Shown: one piece after another, positions 34,301 to 43,953 of the stretch | Layout: the number at the start of each line of letters is the position of its first letter | How positions within the stretch are numbered: position 1 is the first letter of the stretch | DNA from: Fremontodendron californicum | Lineage: Eukaryota > Streptophyta > Magnoliopsida > Malvales > Malvaceae | Length of the DNA stretch: 64,000 bases | NCBI GenBank assembly: GCA_030761205.1 | Contig: JAULJL010000025.1 | Coordinates: 2,056,001 to 2,120,000, forward strand | Direction of reading: 5' to 3' | Translations under genes and position numbers: made by a program | Notes under the pieces: generated by a model | What the model was told of the DNA's origin: nothing | Database searches by the model: none | What the model saw: the letters and a program-made list of their open reading frames with translations, nothing else

Positions 34301-35620
34301 AGGATGTCCCTCCTTTGCCAGAGGGGAAAGAACCGTCCTTGTTGATGCCTCCAGCCCCCGTTATGTGTGGTGGTGATTGGCCCCTTTTGAGAGTTATGAA
34401 AGGCATATTTGAAGGTGGGTTGGATAGTATTGGCAGGGGTGCCACGGATGAAGAGGAGGAGGGTGCAGAAGGTGATTGGGGTGAAGATCTTGATGTGGGC
34501 GATGTTGATGGCTTACAAAATGGGGATGTTACTGCAATTTTGGAAGATGGGGAAGTAGCTGAAGAAAACGAAGAGGAGGGTGGATGGGACCTTGATGACT
34601 TGGAACTTCCCCCTGAGGCAGAGACACCAAGGGTTTCTGTCAATGCTCATTCTTCTGTTTTTCTGGCACCGACTCCCGGTATGCCTGTGAGTCAAATTTG
34701 GATTCAAAGATCGTCTCTTGCTGCTGATCATGCAGCAGCAGGCAATTTTGATACAGCAATGCGTTTGCTAAGCAGGCAACTTGGCATAAAAAACTTTGCT
34801 CCTTTGAAATCCATGTTTCTTGATCTTCACACTGGCAGCCATAGCTATCTTCGTGCATTTTCATCCGCTCCTGTGGTGTCCTTGGCAGTTGAGAGGGGGT
34901 GGAGTGAGTCTGCTAGTCCTAATGTGAGGTGTCCACCAGCCCTCGTGTTCAATTTTTCTCAGTTGGATGAAAAGCTGAAGGCTGGTTACAAGGCCACAAC
35001 AGCTGGAAAATTTACTGAGGCTCTTCGGCTCTTCCTCGGCATTCTTCATACAATTCCTTTGGTTGTTGTGGAGTCAAGGAGGGAAGTTGATGAAGTCAAG
35101 GAGTTAATTATTATCGCTAAGGAGTATGTTCTTGGTCTGCAGATGGAGCTTAAGCGAAGAGAAATGAAAGACAATCTGGTGCGCCAACAGGAGCTTGCTG
35201 CCTACTTCACCCACTGCAACCTTCAGTTGCCTCACCTCAGACTTGCTCTGCTAAATGCAATGACCGTCTGCTACAAGGCAAAGAACCTGGCTACAGCAGC
35301 TAACTTTGCCAGACGTCTACTAGAAACAAACCCCACAAATGAGAATCAAGCTAAGACAGCGAGGCAAGTACTACAAGCCGCTGAGAGGAATATGACGGAT
35401 GCCTCTCAGCTGAACTATGATTTCAGAAACCCATTTGTGACATGTGGGGCAACTTATGTGCCAATTTACAGAGGACAGAAGGATGTATCTTGTCTATATT
35501 GCACAACTCGCTTCGTGCCTAGCGAGGAAGGGCAATTGTGTACGGTGTGTGATCTTGCAGTGGTAGGGGCAGATGCTTCAGGGTTGCTCTGTTCTCCTTC
35601 ACAGATGCGATGACTGAGCC
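30519..35620 (+). repeat. Tandem segmental duplication, right unit
   Basis: Second unit of the alpha-COP duplication, beginning at the 'actgccaatgcttgctc' marker. The sequences just upstream of the start codon (lead 'gaagactgta...aaaaaggctttgatctta', 'agagaattggcggttggagaga') parallel 23010-23370. Confidence 0.85.
31377..35613 (+). CDS. COPA: Coatomer subunit alpha (alpha-COP), tandem copy 2
   Basis: Exons 31377-31584, 31840-32334 and 32660-35613 have exactly the same lengths (208, 495, 2954) and phases as copy 1 and encode 1,218 residues. All domains described for copy 1 are kept: N-terminal WD40 propeller, WD-associated region, acidic linker and C-terminal Zn-ribbon-like part (here CLYC...CTVC). 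Differences are scattered substitutions, for example DATKRTG for DVTKRTG, ENDRFW for EHDRFW, and a few in the acidic linker (GATDEEEEG). The first residue of exon 3 changes from Glu to Asp. There are no stops or frameshifts, so the copy looks functional. Exon conservation against freely varying introns suggests both copies are under purifying selection. Confidence 0.97.
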
Positions 35621-36047
35621 TGCTTAAATTGAGGCTTGTTTCGGACTTAATCTTGCTCATCCTTTGAGCTGCAGAACCTGTCATGTTGATTGATTCTTAT
35701 CTGCAAGTGAAAGGTAAGAAGTGCTGAAGAAAATTTTATCTCGAATTAAATTGTTTGCACCATCTACTTTTATTTTCTTTATGATATTCAATGTAATAAA
35801 CAATTTGGGAATTTTGATTTTGGCTATTCTTGTTATTCTTTCAGGGGCAAGAATAGCCAGAGGGCCCTTGTTAAAATAGATACTGGTCATAGGTAGAACT
35901 TTTACATGTCAATATATGCAGATGTTATCTGGTAATTCTGCTTACTTCCTGTGATACTTTTAAGTTTCCATTGGTTGGCAGCGAAACTATATTTTTTCTA
36001 TTTAAATACCTGAAGCTTTTTGTATACGTTGGGCACTTATGTTATTC

Positions 36048-36441
36048 CAGTGAATAAAAAACCGGCCGGTCGGACCGGTTAAATCGAGAACCGGTGGTCT
36101 ATCCGGTCCGGTAAGTGTAATAAAATCGGATTTGATCGAACCGGTCAAAAATCGGTTAAAAATCGAAAAAAAAAGGGGAAAAATCATTTTTTTTTTAATT
36201 AAAATTTTCAACATTATTTTTTGTAATTAATGAGATTTGAACCCATAACCTCTTAGAAATATACTAAAGAGCATAACACTAAACTAAATATTTATTTTTA
36301 TTTATTATTTACTATATTTAATATTTATTTAACATTAAAAATGTTTTAAAAATATTTAAAAATCTTATTTAAAGTGTCCAACCGGTTAAACCGGGAATCG
36401 GAGGTCACACCGGTTGATCTCCGGTCCAGTTTTTTCAACAT
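36048..36441. mobile_element. MITE-like element with CCGGTT-rich inverted ends
   Basis: Left end 'gaataaaaaaccggccggtc' and 'ggaccggttaaatcgagaa'; right end 'aaccggttaaaccgggaatc', 'caccggttgatctccggtcc', 'tttttcaaca'. The ends are imperfect inverses around an AT-rich middle. Confidence 0.65.
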
Positions 36442-36443
36442 TG

Positions 36444-36640
36444 TGTTATTCGGACTCGGAGTGAGTGTTGGATACGGTTATGTGTCCGATATGGGTATAT
36501 TCAATTTTTTTCTAAAATTTTTCATGTATTTGTAGGATCATATTTTATGTTCATGTCCGAATATGTGTTGGACACTAATATCGGATATGGATACGTTAAA
36601 AAAAATAAAAAGTTACCCAAAAAGTTCGGGTAACGTAGTT
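36444..36640 (+). repeat. Family D repeat, copy 4
   Basis: 'tgttattcggactcggagtgagtgttggatac', 'ttttcatgtatttgtagg' and 'gtccgaatatgtgttggacac'. It directly abuts the CCGGTT element. Confidence 0.75.
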
Positions 36641-37919
36641 GTGCACTACCTTTCTTCTCTGTTAATTTTCTTCGGCAGTGTTTCCTATTTAGGTTCCCTG
36701 CAACAGGTGGTGTAGGCTATGGCTACGAAATTATGGATCAGCATTCAGCAATGGTTGTTTTAGCCTTTGATACTTAGTTACTTTAACACATGCTTTGGTG
36801 GAAATGAGTGAAAAAGAGAGATTTAAAATTAAACAAAGTGAGTACTATTGATTTTGTAAATGTGGTGAATTAAGTGTTGGCAAAAAAGTGTGACGTATTT
36901 AGTATATAATAATAATAATAATATACGATTCTTTATTAAAATAAATCTTTTGGTTAAAAGAAATTAAAACTCACACACATAAAGCAATTGTGTTAGTGTT
37001 CACAATTACACTTGATTTACGAATAGAAGAGCATTTCTCGGATTTAAGTATGTATCAATATAATATATATGTGCTTATTTTTTATTTAATTTTTAATAAT
37101 TTTATTTATTTTTATTAAATTTTAAAACATAAATAATTTAACATATTTATATTATAATATTATATATTATATTTTTATATGATATAATTTATATAATATA
37201 TATATATAATAATATTATTATATAAATAAAAAATAGGTCGGGTTGAGTTTGATTTTTAATTGTTGAATCACGGTTTATTTTTTAAATGAACTTTATTTTT
37301 TTATCTAAGTTTATATTTCAAATTTAATATTTGTATTCAGCTCCTCTCAAATGTCGAACGAATTTTTAAATTTGAACGGATAGCTCAATCCTTAAACAAA
37401 TTTATTACCGAACAAAAGGATTAAGATTATTGTAATATAAAGGAAATTTTCTTAAACAAAATTTTTACACCATTTTTTTAGACATTAGTATGCGCATTAT
37501 ATTAGGCTAAATTTAAAGAACCCTTGTCCTTTGCATCCGAATCTCTCGCAAGAGGACCAAATCCGACAAGAAGAGACCAAAAACGACCGAAGGTTTCTAT
37601 TTAAAAAAAAAAAAAAGGATAAAATTTAACTTTAACTTTTGCTTCTTTTGTTTTTTCTGTTAAAAATTTAAAACAAAAGAAATAAAGAAAACTTCTAGGT
37701 GAAGGAGGTTAGGGAAGTTAGAGCACGTGGCTTGCAGTTATTGGTTGAAAAGACGTGGACCAATATACAAAGACAGTGATACGTGATCCGCAGGATTACT
37801 TAAGAAACTTGAGACTATGATCTACCAATTACCAAATTCCTGAAAGCAAATCCGAAAAGGAAAGAAAAAAAAAACTGTAAACAAAAACCGAGTGAAAAGG
37901 AAAAAAGAAAAGAGGGAAA

Positions 37920-38456
37920 ATGGAGAAGCAAACCAAATCTGAGGTTGTTGTTTTCTCTACCATGCAAGAAGACCCAGAAGAAATTTTCTTCATAGAAGTA
38001 GAAGAAGAAGATATTTCTTATTGGGAATTCATTTCCTCCTCTGATTCTGATGCTGCTGATGTCATGTCTCTCTCTGATGCTTCTTGGCATTCTTCCCTTT
38101 CTTCCTCCCCAAAGGACAGCCCGATCCCTGATCTGATTCAAGATGGTGATGATGATCATGATCATCATAATCATCACCTTGATTATGAGCCATTACGTGA
38201 TGGGTATGGTGAGCCATACATAGGTGACCAAGAGGAGGAGGAGGAGGATGACGATGAGGAGGAGGATGATGGGTATGATTTGGATGATGAGTTGGTGCCA
38301 CGGGGATTAAGCGGGAAATTTGGAAGGGAAAGGATGAGGAAATTAGGGAAAAGGGCATTTTCCAAGATGCACACTTCAAAAAAGTCACCGTTTTTGTATA
38401 TGAAGCCTGGGTGTGTTCATGGCAAGCATGGGCTTGGATTGAAGCACAGTTTCTAA
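37920..38456 (+). CDS. Small acidic plant protein of unknown function
   Basis: Single-exon ORF of 178 residues. After MEKQTKSEVVVFS come an acidic N-terminus (EEDISYWEFISSSDSDAADVMSLSD with SWHSSL), a Ser-rich patch, a His/Asp stretch (DDDHDHHNHH) and a run of Glu/Asp at about 105-120. The C-terminus is basic with the segment KSPFLYMKPGCVHGKHGLGLKHSF. I recall similar small acidic proteins of unknown role in other plants, but not a named function. The purine-rich leader and ATG context ('gaaaatggag') fit the start. The minus-strand ORFs opposite are shadows of the acidic codon runs. No membrane segment or signal peptide visible. Confidence 0.75.
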   Translation: MEKQTKSEVVVFSTMQEDPEEIFFIEVEEEDISYWEFISSSDSDAADVMSLSDASWHSSLSSSPKDSPIPDLIQDGDDDHDHHNHHLDYEPLRDGYGEPYIGDQEEEEEDDDEEEDDGYDLDDELVPRGLSGKFGRERMRKLGKRAFSKMHTSKKSPFLYMKPGCVHGKHGLGLKHSF

Positions 38457-39700
38457 AGAGAACAAAAAAAAGGTATCAACTTTGGAGGTGATTCATGGAT
38501 GAAATGCGCCATCTTTAATTGGTTACTTGTTGGAATCTTCATTTGATTTAAGTTGTAATTACTGTTATTTGGATTGCTCAATTATTAGGTTTAATTCAAT
38601 TTGACTTGGCTCATTTGGTTGTTAATAACCTAATTATTATGTTAGTGTTTATAAAAGTTTATTATTATTCTGTAACCTCCATGGTGCTCTTCTAATTTTC
38701 TTGCCTCTCTTTTTTCTTTTGTGTTTTTGATTGGTTGAATGTTGATAATCTGAGGAACTTTAAGGAAATGAACGTGGTGAGATTGCCAAATACAAGAATG
38801 AATCTATTTGCGTCCTTTTGGTGTTGTTTGACGTTTTTGATTTGCCATTAGAGAGTGTGTTCAAGGCCTGAAATTGTTTGTGTGAAGGTTAATTCTGATG
38901 TTTGTGAGGAAATTGGTTTGAAAGACTCTTCATTTTTCTTGAAGTATTTGATCCGATATTCGGATATGGATATAGGGATATGATCCCAAGGACCTTCCAA
39001 ATACATAAAAAAAAAATTGGAATAAATCAAAGATACCCGTGTTAAACACATACTTTTATCCAACAGTCACACCCGAATAACATAGGTTTTATATAAGTGA
39101 ATAAGGATATTTTCATGTTTGTTTAGGTTCATCAAGCATCTTAAACTTTTTTGTATGCTGTTTATAATCAGTCTTTGGTTGTTTAAATGGTTGAAGTCAC
39201 ATCTGGGGAATTTCAGGGGAAAATGGGTGTTTGATGTGAGTTGCAAAGTTGACAATGAAAATGAAATCCATGTCAATCATTTAAGACCTTTGGTGTGTGC
39301 CCCTGTAGTATACTTTCTTTGCCTCTTCAAAGTCTTTGTAATGGCATTGTTCTTGTGAATTGAGATGCCTGAAGAGCCGGAAGATGGACTTCTTGAGTGG
39401 AACTTCAACATTAAACTATTGATTGTCAAAGATTGGGCTTGAATGCTGGAGAAATCTGTTTACTGGGTTAAATAGATATATTTGATGTGGATTGATTATA
39501 TGAGATTACAGAAAATTAGAGTATTAGTGATATTAACTAGAATCAAAACAAACCCATTGTAAAAGTCCTTAAGGAAAAAGAGAGCAAACATAGCATCTCA
39601 TGAACCTAAGGCTACAGCCATCCCTTACTGGGAGCAGACAAGCCATCCCTGCTTAGTATGTATACCAGGGAGAATGGAGGTAATAACACCCAATTACAAA
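38457..39700. other. 3' flank of acidic-protein gene and spacer
   Basis: 3' UTR-like T-rich sequence to about 38700, a family D repeat at 38926-39085, then unrecognised sequence without coding potential beyond short random ORFs. Confidence 0.55.
38926..39085 (-). repeat. Family D repeat, copy 5
   Basis: 'gactcttcatttttcttgaagtat', 'ccttccaaatacataaaa' and 'cacccgaataacatagg', in inverse orientation. Confidence 0.78.
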
Positions 39701-40124
39701 TAGGGGAGAGCATTCGGTCGGTTCGGCTCTAAAATTTTAAAAACCGAATAAATTGATTGTAGACACCTTAACGATCATATATGTATAACCGACCGATCAT
39801 GTATGGAGAAGCGAAAATAACTGAATCGAATAAGTCGATCGGTTAGTTTGGTTTGAGCACAATATTTCAAAAGGTTAAAGGATCGATTCTTTTATCAGAG
39901 GATCGATCTTTGTGCACAAAATTTTCATTTTAAAAGCTAGAGGATTGATCCCTTTTAACTTGGTTTTTTAATTATAGTCGGTTTGTTCGGCCAATTCATT
40001 TACCAAATCTTAAACCCAATAATCAACCGAACTAGCCGATTAATACTTAAAACCGACCAAATTGATCTGAATTAATCGAATGGAGTCGATTTGGCCGATT
40101 ATAACCGACTAATGCTCACCCCTA
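39701..40124. mobile_element. hAT-like MITE
   Basis: Left end TAGGGGAGAGCATTCGGTCGG and right end CCGACTAATGCTCACCCCTA form a terminal inverted repeat. The inside is rich in 'accgaa', 'tcgatcggtt' and 'aaccgaccaa' in both senses, so the element is largely self-complementary. No clear target duplication. Confidence 0.75.
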
Positions 40125-40129
40125 ATCGG

Positions 40130-40395
40130 AGAGGCACATCCCCTTTTTTTAATTGGTTTGTTGTCACCCAATCAGCAGCCATATTGCCTTTCCTACTCAC
40201 CCAACCAATCTTAAAGTCTACAAAAATGTCTCCAAGCCCTGATATCCTTGAGAATAGGTTCCACTTTCCAATAAATACCCTTTCTATCACCATGAATCTC
40301 TTTGCAAAAGTATTTCAGAATCTGTTTCCGCTACAGCTTCCTTGAAATTCATATTCTTGGCCAGGCCAATGTCTTCTTTTAAAATCAGTGCTTCA
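40130..40395 (-). pseudogene. Relic of a plant RNase H-like (RVT_3) reverse-transcriptase-associated domain
   Basis: Read on the minus strand the fragments are NMNFKEAVAETDSEILLQ, then two stops, and VDFKIGWVSRKGNMAADWVTTN. This order, an alpha/beta core with ETDS-like acidic residue followed by 'WV.R..N.AADW', is the C-terminal part of the RNase H-like domain common in plant LINE-type polyproteins. The reading frame is broken by stops, and no reverse transcriptase lies nearby. It is a short relic. Confidence 0.55.
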
Positions 40396-41456
40396 CTGTC
40401 AGGCTAAGTTAAATGGCCTTATTGTCTATGGTGATTATTGGTATGAGTTATGCTCTATTAACTTTGATATACCTAGAATAGGCCTTACCTTCTCCCGATA
40501 ATGTATTGATGGTGTTTTTGGTGTTGGATGGTCCTAAGGCAAAGGGAAGGAGAAAGGTAGAGCAACAATGGTGGTTTTTGGTAGTGGAGGTGTCTTGAGA
40601 GCCTAAGCAGGCTTTTGATGGGCTATTTATACTTTAGCTGACGGGTCGTCGTACGCCACATGTTAAGGTTCAGTATGAGACAGATGGTCGAGACCCCACG
40701 TGGGATTTGAAGTGATGGGCGACGATGTGACAGGTAGGACGGCTGTTGGGTAAGCCACATGATCCTTTGAAGTGATAGGTACTCGAGGTCTTCCAACTGT
40801 GGCGACAACCCAGTGTTTGGAGCCTGACGAACCCGAGTTACTTTGAAACTTGACGAGCTTGCCTTTGGTTTTCCTTCCTGAACCCTGTAGTGGGAGATTT
40901 ATTAGGACTGGTGGTTAATCTAGGCCCATTAGGCCTTCTTGGGAGGCCTATTGGGTTTAATTAGGTTTAGCAGATTCTTTGTGTTGTACTGGCGGCATTG
41001 AGTTAGTGAAGCAAAGAAACAAAGCCAATGAGACACTGCCGCCCTTCTGCAGTGATATTCTATTATTCTGGATTGAATTTTTTTTTTTATATCACTACTT
41101 CAATATTGTTATGCCTACACGTAAAGTTTATACCATGTGATCTTATAGCTCAATGAAAATCAGAATAATGAGAAGGATTTCTACCAACCATTCAAATGAA
41201 ACATTATTATTTAAAGCAGAGAGTCCTTACACTTTGCTAAAGAAAAACCCTACATCTTTACAAAATACAAATGCTCAAGTAAAATCTTCAATTGATGAAA
41301 TATGGGTAAAGTATTAATAGAGGTTTTTCTTCACAAGTATATCTCAATGAAAAATAACTTCATTTGATTAATTAAATTTTAATTTTTTTTATATAATAAT
41401 ACGATTAAAGATATCTCCAAACTTTGACAATTAAAAAAAGATCTCTTTATCAACCA
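40396..41456. other. Unrecognised spacer
   Basis: Moderate GC segment near 40500-41000 (for example 'cgacgatgtgacaggtaggacgg') with no ORF or recognised repeat end, possibly an old retroelement fragment, then AT-rich sequence. Confidence 0.4.
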
Positions 41457-43397
41457 GACTAATATGGGTTTTTTTTTTTATCACAATATAGCTAAAAATA
41501 AAATTATTTATCAAAATATCGTTTTTTCAAATTAATTCTCAAAATTTGCTAGTTTTAAATCAGCTGGGAAATCGTCATCCCCCATGACAATTTTCTAACG
41601 TGTATTTGAAAAAATATTCAAAAAAATTAAATTTTAAGAAGTTCTTTTTTTTTTAATTATGAAATAATATAAATTATATAATTAAAAAATAATTTCTTTT
41701 CTTTTTATTTAATTATTAAATAATAAAATTTATATAATTTATAAAAATAAAAATAAAAATAAATAAAATTTATAAAATAATTTATAAAAAATTTAAAAAT
41801 TATATTCGTAATACCAATCGGATTCTTTTCAACTTGTATTCGTAATAAATGGGCCTCTGGGAAAAAAACCAACCAAAGTGTTGTGGATTATGTAGGAATG
41901 AAGGTCATAGCTAGACTTATCCACGGGCCGGGTAACCCACCCGGCCCGATAAGCCCAAATCGTATTTGGGCCGAGCTTGGACAAGTGTTTTTGTAATTTG
42001 GGTCGGCCTGCTTAGCCCGAATTATTATTTATTAATTAAAAATATATTTTATTTAACTTTAATTATAAATATATATAAAAATATAAAAATGCATTTTAAA
42101 TATTTATATAAAATACCAGATTGATTTTTAATATTTATCGGACCGGGCTGAGGCCCGAATTTTTTTATTTCCTTTGCCTATGCCAGAAAATAAAAATTAT
42201 ATAATTTATAATTTTAAAAAATTATAAATTAATAAACTGTAAAATTTAAATAATAAAAATATAAAAAATTATATAAATACGATTCGGGTTTATCAGGCCG
42301 GACTTACACCATGTAAACCTGTCCAAGGGCAGGGCTACCCGTCCAAGCCCGAAGGCCCGCCCATATTTGAGAGGGTTTGGACAAAGATACTAGGCCAGAA
42401 AAATGGGTTTGGGCAAAAAAAATTAGGCCCGTTTAAAATTTGGGCCGGGCCTTGGCTCCAACATTCAAGGCCCGAGCACGGCTTTGCTCGGCCGGTTTTT
42501 TAATTAAATAATATATTATTTATATATATTATGTAATTTATGTCATATAAAAATTAAATATATATAATATTATAGTGTAAACATTAAAAAATATGTTAAA
42601 TTGTCCATGTTTAACAACTTATATGAAATTATTAAAGATTAAATAATAAATAATAAAAAATATATATATTTAAAAAAAAAATTAGAAAAAATTAATATGG
42701 GCGGACCTAAACGGACTTGAGTTATCAATTTACAAATATATATTATATTAAAAGAATAAAAAAAAAGAATATATTAAAAGAATATAAAAAAAGAATTATC
42801 GGGCCGGGCGGGTTACCCGGTCCGTGGATAGGTCTAGCTATGACCTTCATTCTTGCATAATTCACAACGCTTTGGTTGGTCTTTCTCCCAGAGATTTATT
42901 TATTACGAATACAAGTTGAAAAGAATTCGATTGATATTACGAATATAATTTTTAAATTTTTTATAAATTATTTTATAAATTTTATTATTTAAATTATAAA
43001 TTTTATTAAGTTTATATTTATATTTTAAAAAAATTATAAATTATATAATTTTTATTATATAATAATTAAATAAAAAAGAAAAGAAATTATTTTTTTATTA
43101 TATAATTTATATTATTTCATAATTAAAAAAAAAAAATCGCCACCAAGGGTGGCAATTTCCCTTTTTAAAGTTTTTTTTTTTTTTCAAAAAATATCAAGGG
43201 AAATCGCCATGGGAGACGGCGATTTCCCTTGGTGCTTTTTGAAAAAAATTTCAAATACACGCTAGAAAATCGCCATAGGGGATGGCGATTTCCCAGCTGA
43301 TTTAAAACTAGCGGATTTTAGGAATTAATCTGAAAACAACGGTATTTCGGTAAATAATTTTTTTAGCTATATTGTGATAAAAAAAACCGACTAATCT
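41457..43397. mobile_element. 1.9 kb foldback element with arms of about 500-600 bases
   Basis: From both ends inward the sequence is mirrored. The series 'ttttatcacaatatagcta', 'ctagttttaaatcagctggg', 'aatcgycatcccc', 'gtgtatttgaaa', 'attatgaaataatata', 'aaccaaag.gttgtg', 'gaatgaaggtcatagctaga' and 'gggccgggtaaccc' on the left recurs as reverse complement on the right (43370 back to 42785). The right arm has about 100 extra bases carrying two more copies of a 'ggyatggcgatttccc'-like block. The centre (41970-42785) is AT-rich with ggcccg motifs. No transposase ORF. It could be a Mutator-like or other foldback derivative, perhaps two nested elements. Confidence 0.8.
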
Positions 43398-43953
43398 GTA
43401 CGGATGGAATTAGATTTTAATAAAACCAAGAATAGTTTGCTTGGAAAAAGTATCTTTATTTTATTTTATCAAAATAACATAATTTAAGAAAAATAATAAG
43501 ATACACAAAATTTTGATATTAATCAATTACTCTTAAAAAGTTATAAATTTAAGAAAAATAAAAATTACATTGATTGAACTAGGACTTAGCCCAATTGATG
43601 TCATTCATCAGATTTGAAATTCGAATTCTAACATTTATAATTATTTTTTTTATTTCAAATTACTATTTTTTTATTTTGTAAATCACGGATCGATATGTCC
43701 ATGGGCTTAACTACAATGGGCTATATAAGCCTGCCTAATCATGCCTTTTTTTTCTTTCTTCAATTCAGCATGAATAATGGGCTATCAATCAAGTCCATCT
43801 TCCTCTTCGACGGAAAATTCAAGCCCATATCAATTATGGCGCGAAAATCATCTATCAGTTCCCGCCAAATAAGATGCAATTTCTCCTGCACCATAACTCT
43901 CTCTCTTCAGTCCCAAAAAATCTCCCTCGCTCTTTGCCTCTCTTTCTCTAGCC
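43398..43953. other. MCM4 upstream region
   Basis: AT-rich to about 43690, then a denser segment with 'ttatggcgcgaaaatca' and 'gttcccgccaaat' (43838-43868). These are TTTSGCGC/E2F-like sites of the kind found at S-phase genes. A CT-rich leader precedes the MCM4 ATG. Confidence 0.5.
43837..43868. promoter_or_regulatory. E2F-like sites upstream of MCM4
   Basis: 'ggcgcgaaaa' and 'ttcccgcc' match the E2F/DP consensus (TTTSSCGC in either orientation), about 90-115 bases before the MCM4 start codon. Plant MCM genes are known E2F targets; occupancy here is inferred. Confidence 0.55.

Larger units (their letters stand above)
35614..37919. other. Intergenic region after alpha-COP copy 2
   Basis: 3' UTR of alpha-COP copy 2 (similar to copy 1 for a short distance), a ccggtt-type MITE, a family D repeat, AT-rich spacer near 37080-37240, and the 5' leader of the acidic-protein gene. 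No other gene seen. Confidence 0.6.

Noticed and set aside
37815..38388. Minus-strand ORFs opposite the acidic protein
   Set aside because: Low-complexity antisense of GAG/GAT runs.
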